The notes beneath the pieces were generated by a model. The model had not been told where the DNA came from and searched no databases. It was given only the letters and a program-made list of their open reading frames with translations. A stretch of DNA of 64,000 nucleotides from Lentzea fradiae (lineage in GTDB: Bacteria > Actinomycetota > Actinomycetes > Mycobacteriales > Pseudonocardiaceae), in the NCBI RefSeq assembly GCF_900100955.1, contig NZ_FNCC01000013.1, positions 62,001 through 126,000 of the forward strand, read 5' to 3'. How positions within the stretch are numbered: position 1 is the first letter of the stretch; each line of letters starts with the position of its first letter. Below, in pieces: positions 42,785-51,596 of this stretch. A program made the translations under genes and the position numbers.

Positions 42785-42819
42785 GAAGGCCCCCGCACCA
42801 CGAGGGTGCGAGGGCCTTC
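42785..42819 (-). terminator. rpsA terminator
   Basis: GAAGGCCCCCGCACC (42785-42799) pairs with GGTGCGAGGGCCTTC (42805-42819) across a 5-base loop with one G-U-type mismatch. It lies just past the rpsA stop at 42835. Confidence 0.8.
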
Positions 42820-42834
42820 CGCTCAGAACCTAGC

Positions 42835-44325
42835 TCACATGCCGCCCGACAGCTTCTCGCGGAGAGCCGCGAGCTGCTCGTCGGAAGCGAGCGTGCCACC
42901 CGACTGGGCCGGCGCACCGACGGAGGTGGACGGAGCGTCCCCACCGGAGGTGTAGTTGCCGGCGCCCTCGGCGGACGCCTCTTCCTCGGCCTCGGCGGCC
43001 TTGCGGATCTGCTTCATGTGGGCCTCGTAACGAGTGTGCGCCTCGGCGTACTGGCGCTCCCACTCCTCACGCTGCTTGTCGAAGCCGTCCTGCCACTCCT
43101 GGGTCTCCGGGTCGAAGCCCTCGGGGTAGATGTAGTTGCCCTGGTCGTCGTACTCGGCGGCCATGCCGTACTGGGTCGGGTCGAACTCGGTGTCGACCGT
43201 GAAGCCCTCGTTGGCCTGCTTGAGCGACAGCGAGATGCGGCGACGGTCGAGGTCGATGTCGATGACCTTGACCATGACGTCGTCGCCGACCTGGACGACC
43301 TGCTCCGGGATCTCGACGTGGCGCTCGGCCAGCTCGGAGATGTGGACCAGGCCCTCGATGCCCTCGTCCACGCGGACGAACGCACCGAACGGAACGAGCT
43401 TGGTGACCTTGCCCGGCACGATCTGGCCGATCGCGTGGGTGCGGGCGAACTGGCGCCACGGGTCTTCCTGGGTCGCCTTCAGCGACAGGGAGACGCGCTC
43501 GCGCTCCATGTCGACGTCGAGGACCTCGACCGTGACCTCCTGGCCGACCTCGACGACCTCGGACGGGTGGTCGATGTGCTTCCAGGACAGCTCCGAGACG
43601 TGGACGAGACCGTCGACGCCACCCAGGTCCACGAAGGCACCGAAGTTGACGATCGAGGACACGACGCCCTTGCGGACCTGGCCCTTCTGCAGCTGGTTGA
43701 GGAACTCGCTGCGGACCTCGGACTGGGTCTGCTCGAGCCACGCGCGGCGGGACAGGACCACGTTGTTGCGGTTCTTGTCCAGCTCGATGATCTTCGCCTC
43801 GAGCTCACGGCCGACGTACGGCTGGAGGTCGCGGACGCGACGCATCTCGACGAGCGAGGCGGGGAGGAAGCCGCGGAGGCCGATGTCGAGGATGAGACCA
43901 CCCTTGACGACCTCGATGACGGTGCCCTTGACCGGCTCGTCCTTCTCCTTGAGGGCCTCGATGGTGCCCCAGGCGCGCTCGTACTGGGCGCGCTTCTTCG
44001 ACAGGATCAGGCGGCCTTCCTTGTCCTCCTTCTGGAGAACAAGTGCCTCGACCTCGTCACCGACGGAGACAACCTCGGCGGGATCGACGTCGTGCTTGAT
44101 CGACAGTTCGCGCGAGGGGATGACACCCTCGGTCTTGTAGCCGATGTCGAGCAGGACCTCGTCCCGGTCGACCTTGACGATCGTGCCCTCAACGATGTCG
44201 CCGTCGTTGAAGTACTTGATCGTCTTGTCGATAGCAGCGAGGAAGTCCTCCTCCGTCCCGATGTCGTTGATCGCGACCTGCTTGGGCGCAGCGGCAACGG
44301 GGGCGGTGGTGGTGTCGGTGGACAT
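42835..44325 (-). CDS. rpsA: 30S ribosomal protein S1
   Basis: A 496-residue S1 protein with four S1 (OB) domains, which bind mRNA and help initiation. The domains start at VEGTIVKVDRDEVLLDIGYKTEG, VKGTVIEVVKGGLILDIGLRGF, RKGVVSSIVNFGAFVDLGGVDGL and VPGKVTKLVPFGAFVRVDEGIEG. The N-terminal leader is Thr/Ala/Pro-rich and the C-terminal 90 residues are acidic and helical, as in other actinobacteria. ATG 44325 (MSTDTTTAP) is chosen; the reading frame extends upstream to 44355. Confidence 0.97.
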   Translation of the reverse strand: MSTDTTTAPVAAAPKQVAINDIGTEEDFLAAIDKTIKYFNDGDIVEGTIVKVDRDEVLLDIGYKTEGVIPSRELSIKHDVDPAEVVSVGDEVEALVLQKEDKEGRLILSKKRAQYERAWGTIEALKEKDEPVKGTVIEVVKGGLILDIGLRGFLPASLVEMRRVRDLQPYVGRELEAKIIELDKNRNNVVLSRRAWLEQTQSEVRSEFLNQLQKGQVRKGVVSSIVNFGAFVDLGGVDGLVHVSELSWKHIDHPSEVVEVGQEVTVEVLDVDMERERVSLSLKATQEDPWRQFARTHAIGQIVPGKVTKLVPFGAFVRVDEGIEGLVHISELAERHVEIPEQVVQVGDDVMVKVIDIDLDRRRISLSLKQANEGFTVDTEFDPTQYGMAAEYDDQGNYIYPEGFDPETQEWQDGFDKQREEWERQYAEAHTRYEAHMKQIRKAAEAEEEASAEGAGNYTSGGDAPSTSVGAPAQSGGTLASDEQLAALREKLSGGM

Positions 44326-44504
44326 TAGGTAGGTGGCTCCGGTACGGATTGGCATCGATGGCTGGTAGTGGTGCGCGCGCAGCGTCGCAGCGACCTGGAA
44401 TCCCGACCGTTCTGGATCATGGGCAGCACTAACCCACTACGCACGCGATATCGTACGCGGCCGCCGGACCTGCGAGCAAACCAGGCCCCATGTGAAGGAG
44501 CAGT

Positions 44505-45338
44505 GTGTCCAACCAGCACGCGAGCGCGGAACAGGCGCTCGGCACCGCCGGCATCGTCAAGCGGGACGCCGGCGCGGCGGAGTCGCGCCTGGCGAACCGG
44601 ATCTGGTGGGACGCGGACGCCGACGACTACCACGCGACGCACGGCGACTTCCTGGGCGCGGCGGACTTCGTCTGGTGCCCGGAGGGCCTGCGCGAGGAAG
44701 ACGTCAGGTTCCTGGGCGAAGTCGCTGGTCAGCGCGTTCTGGAGGTCGGCTGCGGCAGCGCCCCGTGCGCGCGCTGGCTGCAGGCGAACCACGCGGAGGT
44801 GACCGCTTTCGACATCTCCGCCGGCATGCTCCGGCACGCCAGGAGGAGCAACGCCGAGACCGGCATCGACGTCCCGCTGGTGCAGGCCAGCGCCGACCAG
44901 CTGCCGTTCAAGGACGCGAGCTTCGACGCCGCGTGCTCCGCGTTCGGCGCCGTGCCGTTCGTGGCGGAGGTGCACGAGGTCTTCTACGAGCTGGCCCGCG
45001 TGCTCAAGCCGGGCGCGAGGTGGGTGTTCGCGGTGAATCACCCGATGAGGTGGATCTTCCCGGACGACCCCGGCCCGCTCGGCCTCACCGTCACGCAGTC
45101 GTACTTCGACCGCACCCCGTACGTGGAGGTCGACGACGAGGGCCGCGCCACCTACGTCGAGCACCACCGCACGCTCGGCGACTACGTGCGCGCGCTGACG
45201 GCGACCGGCTTCGTCGTGGAGGACCTGGTCGAGCCGGAGTGGCCGAAGGGCCACACCCGCACCTGGGGCCAGTGGAGCCCGCTGCGCGGCAAGCTGTTCC
45301 CCGGCACCGCGATCTTCCGGACCCGCCTGACGTCGTAA
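44505..45338 (+). CDS. class I SAM-dependent methyltransferase
   Basis: A 277-residue class I methyltransferase. The SAM-binding motif I is VLEVGCGSAPCARWL (about residues 77-91), post-I acid AFDIS, motif II region ASFDAACSAFGAVPFV and motif III ELARVLKPGARWVFAVNHP. Residues before motif I (WWDADADDYHATHGDFLG) are typical of small-molecule or lipid methyltransferases such as UbiE-like ones. GAAGGAG precedes GTG 44505. A GNAT gene follows after 10 bp, so they form an operon. Confidence 0.9.
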   Translation: MSNQHASAEQALGTAGIVKRDAGAAESRLANRIWWDADADDYHATHGDFLGAADFVWCPEGLREEDVRFLGEVAGQRVLEVGCGSAPCARWLQANHAEVTAFDISAGMLRHARRSNAETGIDVPLVQASADQLPFKDASFDAACSAFGAVPFVAEVHEVFYELARVLKPGARWVFAVNHPMRWIFPDDPGPLGLTVTQSYFDRTPYVEVDDEGRATYVEHHRTLGDYVRALTATGFVVEDLVEPEWPKGHTRTWGQWSPLRGKLFPGTAIFRTRLTS

Positions 45339-45348
45339 CCTCACGCGC

Positions 45349-46269
45349 ATGACCTCGGCACGCGGGCTCGTGGCGGCCCAGTCGGCTCGTTTCGCGGCGC
45401 TGGACCCGTTGCTCCCGCCTGCCGCCGAACCTCCGCTGGACGGTCATGTCCTGACGGCGGCGCTCGCGGACGGCGCGCGCGTCGCCGGGGTCGTGAGCCA
45501 CCAGAGCTTCGAGCCGAGGTCGATCACGCAGCTGTGGTCCGCGGCGGAAGTGTGGGAGCTGCTCCCTCTCATCGGCACCACGCAGGGCATGGACGCGCTG
45601 CTCACGCGTTGGCGCAAGTACCTCGACACGCAGGACATAGGTGAGGACACGGCGTGTGTCGTGCACTGGCCGAGCCGTGACACGAGGGCAGCGCGCGCGT
45701 TCCTCGACCACGGCCTCGTGCCGCTGTCCGTGCTCGCCGTCCGGTTGCGAGCCCCTCACCAGCAGCTGCACCGCACGCTCACGATCCGCCGGGCCACCCC
45801 GAACGACCTCGAAGTGGTGCTGGAGCTGTCGCTCGCCGAGCTGGAGTACTCGTCGTCCGTCGGCTCGACGGTGGTCAGGCCGGACGCCGCCGCCACCAAA
45901 CGGCGCGCGCTCGCCGAACGCCTGGCCAACGCGAGCCCGATCTGGCTGGCCGAACGCGACGGCATCGCGGTGGCCCTCGCCGAGTGCGCGATCGTCTCGT
46001 CCGCACCGGGCACGGCCGCCGCGGCACGGCTGCCGCAGGGCCGGTGGGGCTACGTGAACTGCGTCTCGGTGCTGCCCGGTGCCCGCGGCACCGGCATCGG
46101 CCAGCAGCTCGTCGCCCACGTGCACCAGGAGCTGCACCGGATGGGCACGGTCGGCACGTACCTCTACTACAACCCGCCGAACCCGTTGAGCAGCGTCTTC
46201 TGGCCACGTCAGGGCTACCGCCCGCTGTGGACCGTCTGGGAGGTACGCCCCGCCTCGGCTCTGAGGTGA
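45349..46269 (+). CDS. GNAT-family acetyltransferase, two-lobed
   Basis: A 306-residue protein with a C-terminal GNAT domain: RRATPNDLEVVLELSLAELEYS, a long strand-rich core, and motif A NCVSVLPGARGTGIGQQLVAHV (about 241-262) where ARGTGIG is the acetyl-CoA loop. The C-terminal YYNPPNPLSSVFWPRQGYRPLW is also family-like. The N-terminal half (1-140) resembles a second degenerate lobe. Co-transcribed with the methyltransferase. The amine substrate is unknown. Confidence 0.86.
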   Translation: MTSARGLVAAQSARFAALDPLLPPAAEPPLDGHVLTAALADGARVAGVVSHQSFEPRSITQLWSAAEVWELLPLIGTTQGMDALLTRWRKYLDTQDIGEDTACVVHWPSRDTRAARAFLDHGLVPLSVLAVRLRAPHQQLHRTLTIRRATPNDLEVVLELSLAELEYSSSVGSTVVRPDAAATKRRALAERLANASPIWLAERDGIAVALAECAIVSSAPGTAAAARLPQGRWGYVNCVSVLPGARGTGIGQQLVAHVHQELHRMGTVGTYLYYNPPNPLSSVFWPRQGYRPLWTVWEVRPASALR

Positions 46270-46310
46270 GCTATGTCCGAGTTGCAGAGCGGCCCCGCAC
46301 GGAGTTCAAT

Positions 46311-46332
46311 TTGAACTGACCGGTCAGTTCAA
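46311..46332. promoter_or_regulatory. perfect 22-bp palindrome, probable operator of the YhgE operon
   Basis: A perfect inverted repeat centred on ACC|GGT (core TGAACTGACCGGTCAGTTCA) lies 15 bp before the ATPase-like gene. A second palindrome, GTTCAA-T-TTGAAC (46304-46316), overlaps its left arm. The third gene of the operon encodes a TetR protein, the probable binder. Confidence 0.8.
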
Positions 46333-46347
46333 TGAAAGGGTCACGCC

Positions 46348-46977
46348 GTGGAGATCCACGCCAGCCGCGCGGGCGTCAACGGAGGACATGGTCCCCTGCT
46401 CCGGCCGACCTCGCTGACCGTGAAACCCGGTGAGCTGACGCTGGTCGCCGGTGAGCCCGGCACCGGCCACACCGCGCTGGCCCTGCTGCTGTCCGGCCGC
46501 CTCAAGCCCTCCACCGGCACCGTGTCGCCGGACGCGAAGACGCTGCGCGAGCGGGTCGTGCTCGTCGACGCCCCCGAGGTGAACGAGCCGGAGGAGGCGC
46601 TCAGCCTGGCCGCCGTCGTCGGCGAGGAGCTCGCGATGAACGGCAAGCCGTCCGGCCGCAAGGCGGTGCACGACTGGCTGGTCGAGCACGCCGCCGACGA
46701 GCACGCGGCCAAGCGCTTCGAGCACGTCCCGCCGCAGACCCGGTGCGCGGTGCTGCTCGAGCTGGCCGCCGCGCGCCCCGGTGCCACGGCGCTCGTCCTC
46801 GACTCCCCCGACCGCTACCACCCGCACCCGCACGAGTGGTTCGCCCTGGCGCACGACCACGTGACCCCCGGCCGGGCCGTAGTCGTCCTGTGCTCGAACT
46901 CCTCCGCCCGCATCCTCGACGTCCCGCACGCGCGCCTCGGTGAGGACAACACCACCCAGATGGAGATCACCGCATGA
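46348..46977 (+). CDS. degenerate ABC-type ATPase-like protein
   Basis: A 209-residue protein with the fold of an ABC ATPase but altered motifs. The Walker A position reads GEPGTGHTAL, with His41 where the essential Lys should be. Walker B is TALVLDSPDRY, with Ser in place of the usual catalytic Glu. No LSGGQ signature is seen. The order of strands (ELTLVAGEPGTGHT, RVVLVDAPEVNE, AVVVLCSNSSARIL) is otherwise right. ATP hydrolysis is doubtful; it may be a structural or regulatory partner of the YhgE protein, with which it overlaps by 4 bp. GTG start. Confidence 0.75.
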   Translation: MEIHASRAGVNGGHGPLLRPTSLTVKPGELTLVAGEPGTGHTALALLLSGRLKPSTGTVSPDAKTLRERVVLVDAPEVNEPEEALSLAAVVGEELAMNGKPSGRKAVHDWLVEHAADEHAAKRFEHVPPQTRCAVLLELAAARPGATALVLDSPDRYHPHPHEWFALAHDHVTPGRAVVVLCSNSSARILDVPHARLGEDNTTQMEITA

Positions 46978-48890
46978 GCGCCCTCCGCATGGCCTTCAAC
47001 GAGATCCGCCGGGTCACCTCCGGCACCCTCCCCCGGCTCGCCGTCCTGGGCCTCGCCCTCGTGCCACTGCTGTACGCGTCGCTGTACCTGTACGCCAACA
47101 AAGACCCGTACGCGAACCTCGGCAACGTCCCCGCGGCGCTGGTCGTGAAGGACAGGGGCGCGGAGAACCTGAACGCCGGCAAGGACGTCTCCGACGAGCT
47201 CCTGAACGGCAAGAAGTTCAACTGGCAGGTCGTCGACGACGCCGACGAGGGTGTGCGCAAAGGCAAGTACATCTTCGCCCTCACACTCCCGGAGGACTTC
47301 TCCGAGGCGCTCACGTCCTCGGAGCAGCAGAAGCCACGCCAGGGCGTGCTGACGTTGACGACCAACGACGCCAACAACTACCTGGGCAGCACGATCGCGA
47401 ACCAGGTCGTGTCCGAGGTGCGCCGCGCGGTCACGGCGAAGGTCTCCACCGAGGCCGCCGACAAGCTGCTGCTCGGCTTCGCCACGATCCGCCAGGAGAC
47501 GACCAAGGCGGCGGACGGCGCTACGAAGCTCGCCGACGGCGCCACGCAGCTGCGCACCGGCGTGAACGACCTCGACAGCGGCCAGCGCGAGCTGCTCGCC
47601 GGAGCCACGCAGGCCGCGACCGGGGCCGCCCAGCTCCGCGACGGCACCCACGACCTGCGCTCGCAGACCTCGACGCTGCCCGACAGCACCCGGCAGCTCG
47701 CGAACGGCGCACGTCAGGTCGCGAACGGCAACGAGACCGCCGCGGCCCAGGCCGAGGAGTACGCGAAGAAGGCCCAGGCGCTCGTCGGCGTGCTGGACCA
47801 GGCCAACGGCGACATCGCGGCCCGCCTGCGGGCGGTGGGCTTCACCGAGGAGCAGGTGCAGAGCGTCCTGGCCACGATCGGCCAGGTCCGCCAGCCCGTC
47901 GACGACGCCAACGCCAAGGTCCAGGGCGCCGCGGGTGACCTGCGCAAGCTCGCGGGTGGCGCCGACCAGGTGGCCGACGGCGCCGAGCTGCTCGCGTCGA
48001 AGATGCCCGCGCTGGTCGACGGCGTCGGCAAGCTCGACGACGGTGCCACGAAGCTCGCGGACGGCACCGCGCAGCTGCGCGACGGCGAGCAGCAGGCCGT
48101 GAACGGCACGACCAAGCTGAAGGACGGCGCGAACCAGCTCGCCGACGGCTCCACCGAGCTGCGCGACGGCCTCGCCGGCGGCGTCTCCAAGATCCCGGAC
48201 AACGACGACCCGACCCGCGCGGCGATCGCCCAGACCATCGGTGACCCGGTCGCGGTGCGCGGACTGTCCCAGACGAAGGCCGACACCTACGGCGCGGGTC
48301 TCGCCCCGTTCTTCCTGGGGCTGGCGACGTGGATCGGCGCGTTCGTGCTGTTCCTGCTGCTGCGTCCGCTCTCACGCCGTGCGCTGGCCGCCGGTCAGTC
48401 GGCGTTCCGCGTCGCGTTGGGCGGCTGGTTGCCGGCCGCGTTGATCGGCGTGGTGCAGGTGCTGGTGATGTTCACGGTCGTGCGGTTCGTCGTGGACATC
48501 GAGCCCTCGAACCCCCTCGGCACGTTCGGGTTCCTCGTGCTGATGTCGATGACGTTCGTGGCGATCCTGCACGCGTTGAACGCGGCGTTCGGTGCCGTCG
48601 GCAAGTTCCTCGGCTTGGTCCTGCTGATCCTGCAGCTGGTCAGCGCGGGTGGCACGTTCCCGTGGCAGACGATCCCGGTGCCGCTGTACCCGCTGCACTA
48701 CGGCCTGCCGATGGGGTACGCGGTCGACGGGCTGCGGCACCTGATGTACGGCGGTGACCTGGGCATCGTGGGTCAGGACGCGCTGATCCTTCTCGCCTGG
48801 CTGGCCGGGGCCCTAGCCTTGACGTCCGTGGCGGCCTACAAGCAGCGGGTGTGGACAGCGGCGAAGCTGAAGCCGGAGCTCGTGCTGTGA
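46974..48890 (+). CDS. YhgE/Pip-domain membrane protein
   Basis: A 638-residue YhgE/Pip protein, the family of phage infection protein of Lactococcus and T7SS-associated EsaA. One N-terminal TM helix (LAVLGLALVPLLYASLYLYAN) is followed by an extracellular stalk of about 400 residues with repeated heptads of the form LADGATQLRTG, LRDGTHDLR and KLDDGATKLADGTAQLRDG, and then five C-terminal TM helices (about 440-620). It overlaps both neighbours by 4 bp, giving one operon. Function in actinobacteria unknown; an ABC-2-like export role with its ATPase-like partner is inference. Confidence 0.9.
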   Translation: MSALRMAFNEIRRVTSGTLPRLAVLGLALVPLLYASLYLYANKDPYANLGNVPAALVVKDRGAENLNAGKDVSDELLNGKKFNWQVVDDADEGVRKGKYIFALTLPEDFSEALTSSEQQKPRQGVLTLTTNDANNYLGSTIANQVVSEVRRAVTAKVSTEAADKLLLGFATIRQETTKAADGATKLADGATQLRTGVNDLDSGQRELLAGATQAATGAAQLRDGTHDLRSQTSTLPDSTRQLANGARQVANGNETAAAQAEEYAKKAQALVGVLDQANGDIAARLRAVGFTEEQVQSVLATIGQVRQPVDDANAKVQGAAGDLRKLAGGADQVADGAELLASKMPALVDGVGKLDDGATKLADGTAQLRDGEQQAVNGTTKLKDGANQLADGSTELRDGLAGGVSKIPDNDDPTRAAIAQTIGDPVAVRGLSQTKADTYGAGLAPFFLGLATWIGAFVLFLLLRPLSRRALAAGQSAFRVALGGWLPAALIGVVQVLVMFTVVRFVVDIEPSNPLGTFGFLVLMSMTFVAILHALNAAFGAVGKFLGLVLLILQLVSAGGTFPWQTIPVPLYPLHYGLPMGYAVDGLRHLMYGGDLGIVGQDALILLAWLAGALALTSVAAYKQRVWTAAKLKPELVL

Positions 48891-49462
48891 GCGCGCGGAC
48901 GACGGCGACGAAGCAGAAGCTCTTCGACGCGGCGCTGAAGCTGGTCGGGGAACGGGGTGCCGCCTCGGTGACGGTCGACGAGATCGCCGCGGAGGCCGGT
49001 GTCGCCAAGGGCACGATCTACTACAACTTCGCCTCGAAGGACGCCCTGGTCGAGGCCCTGCTGCGGCACGGGGTCGAGATCCTCGCGAGCCGGCTGCGGT
49101 CCGCGGAGGAGGCCGACGACTCGCTGGAGGCGCTGGTCGACGAGATGCTCGGCTTCTGGGCCGACTACCCGGCGTTCGGCCAGCTGCTGGTCTCGGAGCT
49201 GTGGCGCACGCCCGGCCAGTGGCACGGCACCCTGTCGATGCTGCGCGACGACATCGTGTCGATCGTGCGCGGCCAGATGAAGCGGCTGTCCGACGCGGGT
49301 CGGCTGCCGGAGGGCGTCGAGGTCAGCACGGCGTCGGGAGCCCTGTTCGGCACGCTGCTGGTGATCGCGCTGGACTGGCAGGTGTTCCAGCCGGAACGGT
49401 CGCGGGCCGAGGTGCGCGAGTCGGTCATGCTGCTGGTGCGGGGGATGCGGTCGGCGCGCTGA
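48887..49462 (+). CDS. TetR-family regulator of the YhgE operon
   Basis: A 191-residue TetR regulator: TTATKQKLFDAALKLVGERG, SVTVDEIAAEAGVAKGTIYYNF and ASKDALVEALLRHGVE form the DNA-binding head. GTG 48887 overlaps the YhgE stop (GTGA), so it is translated from the same message. As last gene of an operon that starts behind a perfect 22-bp palindrome, it is most likely its own repressor. It ends 3 bp from the convergent gene. Confidence 0.92.
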   Translation: MSARTTATKQKLFDAALKLVGERGAASVTVDEIAAEAGVAKGTIYYNFASKDALVEALLRHGVEILASRLRSAEEADDSLEALVDEMLGFWADYPAFGQLLVSELWRTPGQWHGTLSMLRDDIVSIVRGQMKRLSDAGRLPEGVEVSTASGALFGTLLVIALDWQVFQPERSRAEVRESVMLLVRGMRSAR

Positions 49463-49465
49463 CGC

Positions 49466-49978
49466 TCAGCGGGTGTCCTCGTGGCGCAACGAGGGCGCTC
49501 GTCCCTCCAGCGCCCGTTCGACGGCGTCGAGCACCGCGCGGCTCGTGCAGCGCTCCGTCTCGTGCACGAAGTGGCCGAGCAGCACCTGCTGCGTGGGGTT
49601 CGGCAGGATCGGGTCCGGCACCGGGGTGCAGGTGTGCACCTCGACGACCGGGGCGCCGTCGGCCAGCAGGTGCCGGACGGCGTTGAGGACGTTCGCCCGA
49701 TAGCTGGTGTGCACCCACGCGACCAGCAGGTTCACCGGTCTGCCCGCCAGCTCGTCCTCGACCTCGGCCGCGAGTTCGTGCGGGTCGGCCCAGTCGGCCT
49801 TGACCCACGTGGGACGGTGACCGCGGCTGATCGACGCCCGCGCCGCCCTGCCGGGACCGTCGTCGGCCATCAGCGGCCGGGTCCGCGACGGCAGCACGAC
49901 GTGCCACCCGCGTTCCAGCAGCCGCCGTGCGCAGCCAGCCAGCATTCCGGTCCCGCCGAGCACCAGCGCAGTCCTCAC
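49466..49978 (-). CDS. short SDR-like Rossmann-fold protein
   Basis: A 170-residue protein opening with LVLGGTGMLAGCARRLLERGW, a Rossmann glycine loop (GGTGMLAG) as in short-chain dehydrogenases. The strand WHVVLPSRTRP and the segment DPHELAAEVEDELAGRPVNLLVAWVHTSY fit the first half of the fold. The usual YxxxK catalytic pair is not found and the protein is about 70 residues shorter than typical SDRs, so activity as a dehydrogenase is doubtful. GTG start overlapping the upstream kinase-like gene by 4 bp. Confidence 0.78.
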   Translation of the reverse strand: MRTALVLGGTGMLAGCARRLLERGWHVVLPSRTRPLMADDGPGRAARASISRGHRPTWVKADWADPHELAAEVEDELAGRPVNLLVAWVHTSYRANVLNAVRHLLADGAPVVEVHTCTPVPDPILPNPTQQVLLGHFVHETERCTSRAVLDAVERALEGRAPSLRHEDTR

Positions 49979-50547
49979 CGAGCACGCTCCTCCCGGACCG
50001 CGGCCAGCGGCCCCGCCAGCCACCGTTCGACCTGGGCCTGCCCGCGCAGCCGCACGACGACGACCTCGCCGGTCAGGGCGAGCACCCTGGCCCGGTTGCG
50101 CCGGTAGGACTTCCAGCCCCACCGCAGGATGTGCCCGGAGTCCGTGAACACCGACCACAGCGGCGACTCCTGGTTACCGTTCCACAACTCCGCCCGGTTC
50201 GCCCGGCGCCGGACCGTGCGGCTGACCAGGCGGGCCATCACGGTCATGAACCGGTGGTCGAGCCACACCACGGTGTCCGCGCGCGGCAGCAACAGCGGGC
50301 GCGCGTCGGTGTACTGGTACTCGGTGACCCAGTGGTCCTCCCGCGCGAGCGCCTCGACCTCGGCGGCGAACTCCGGGCGCGGTGTCCACCGCGGACCCCA
50401 GTAGAGGCTGTCCAGCTCGACCCGGCGCAGCCGGCACCGGTTCGCGATGCGCAGGCAGAGCGTCGACTTGCCGGCTCCGGCGTTCCCGGCGACGAGGACC
50501 CGCCGCGGCACGTGCGGCAGCGGATCTGCTGGTCCGAGCAACGGCAT
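49975..50547 (-). CDS. adenylate kinase-like / topology modulation P-loop protein
   Basis: A 190-residue P-loop protein: VLVAGNAGAGKSTLCLRIANR supplies Walker A, and CRLRRVELDSLYWGPRWTPRPEFAAEVEAL matches the family annotated as DNA topology modulation protein FlaR or adenylate kinase-like. The DTVVWLDHRFMTVMARLVSRTVRRR segment continues the family pattern. The product is cytoplasmic; the substrate is not known. Forms an operon with the downstream SDR-like gene. Confidence 0.87.
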   Translation of the reverse strand: MPLLGPADPLPHVPRRVLVAGNAGAGKSTLCLRIANRCRLRRVELDSLYWGPRWTPRPEFAAEVEALAREDHWVTEYQYTDARPLLLPRADTVVWLDHRFMTVMARLVSRTVRRRANRAELWNGNQESPLWSVFTDSGHILRWGWKSYRRNRARVLALTGEVVVVRLRGQAQVERWLAGPLAAVREERAR

Positions 50548-50571
50548 CGGACCAGACCAGGGGGAAATGCG

Positions 50572-50602
50572 GCAGGGCCCCCGGGAATCCCGGGGGCCCT
50601 GC
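50572..50602 (-). terminator. cold-shock gene terminator
   Basis: Two 15-base arms (50572-50586 and 50588-50602) form a perfect inverted repeat with a single central base, so the actual loop opens a few pairs. It lies just past the csp stop at 50616 and before the convergently placed downstream gene end. Confidence 0.8.
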
Positions 50603-50615
50603 GCGTGACGACTCG

Positions 50616-50819
50616 TCAGAGAGCGGTCACGTTCGTCGCCTGCGGGCCCTTCTGGCCCTGCGTGATGTCGAACGAGACCTGCTGGTTCTCCTCGAGGCTG
50701 CGGTAGCCGCCGCCGTTGAGGGCCGAGTAGTGGACGAAGACGTCAGCGCCGCCGTCCTCGGGGGCGATGAAGCCGAAGCCCTTTTCGGCGTTGAACCACT
50801 TGACGGTGCCGTTGGTCAT
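50616..50819 (-). CDS. cspA: cold-shock protein
   Basis: A 67-residue single cold-shock domain, an RNA/ssDNA chaperone. RNP1 is KGFGFIAP and RNP2 is VFVHYSAL; the opening [11 protein letters not shown] is standard. AAGGAG lies six bases before ATG 50819. The 170-bp leader upstream contains two hairpins, one at 50871-50893 with a stem of about nine pairs, as is usual for the long regulated leaders of csp mRNAs. Confidence 0.96.
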   Translation of the reverse strand: MTNGTVKWFNAEKGFGFIAPEDGGADVFVHYSALNGGGYRSLEENQQVSFDITQGQKGPQATNVTAL

Positions 50820-50989
50820 GTACTGCTCCTTCTGGTACTGAAGAGCGGGCCACACTGTGCGGCCGCTCCGGTGGTTGGTCTCGAGCCGACCACTCCCACC
50901 GCGAAGAAGGAGAATCGCTCGCAACTGAAGTTCGGCGAGCGTGCAAGACACGAACACAAAACCGCAACCAGAGACAACACTACCAGGTT

Positions 50990-51523
50990 TCAGCGGCGTT
51001 TGCGCTGAGGCACCGCGAACCGCTGTTGCATGAGCGAGATCCGGAAGATCAAGAAGCACGCCAGGGCGGCCGCTCCGAGGGCGCACGCCGTCGACAACGT
51101 CGAGAACACGACGTACAGCGGGGTGTCGAGCAGCAACGACTCCAGGACGTCGCACAGCACCATCGCGAGGAACGCGTACTGCCACGGTTTGATCAACGGG
51201 CTGGCGGCGCGCTGGTCGAACGCCACGTCGCGCTGCGCCGGGTCGCTCGCCTTCCACACCTGCGGCACCGTCCGCACGCCGTGCAGCGCGATGGCCTCCG
51301 CGTTGTGGGTGGCGCCGCGGAACCACAGGTAGGACACCACACCGGCGGGCAGCACGAGCACGATGGCGAGGAAGCTCCACGACGACGACCCGCCCTGCCA
51401 GTCGTTGACGGTGCCCCAGACGGACTCGGCGGCGACGAGGGCGATCAAGCCCATCGCCGCGTATCCGGTCACCCGGACGTCCCTCAGGTCGATGTAGGTG
51501 TCCAACGCACTACCCCCGAACAC
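50990..51523 (-). CDS. four-TM membrane protein, unknown
   Basis: A 177-residue membrane protein with about four transmembrane helices ([75 protein letters not shown]). The C-terminus is basic ([12 protein letters not shown]). The segment [25 protein letters not shown] between helices 2 and 3 resembles DUF4328-type proteins. GTG 51523 is the probable start. Function unknown. Confidence 0.72.
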   Translation of the reverse strand: MFGGSALDTYIDLRDVRVTGYAAMGLIALVAAESVWGTVNDWQGGSSSWSFLAIVLVLPAGVVSYLWFRGATHNAEAIALHGVRTVPQVWKASDPAQRDVAFDQRAASPLIKPWQYAFLAMVLCDVLESLLLDTPLYVVFSTLSTACALGAAALACFLIFRISLMQQRFAVPQRKRR

Positions 51524-51596
51524 AGCGGACCTCGCGGGAGACTACCGCCCCCGGACCGCGCGGCGGTTCCGCCAGGGCCGTCCACAGTGGACGAGG

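Noticed and set aside
50616-51380. A 254-residue upstream extension of the cold-shock protein
   Set aside because: Cold-shock proteins of this type are 67 residues, a good Shine-Dalgarno precedes the internal ATG, and the extension overlaps the 5' leader and the next gene.
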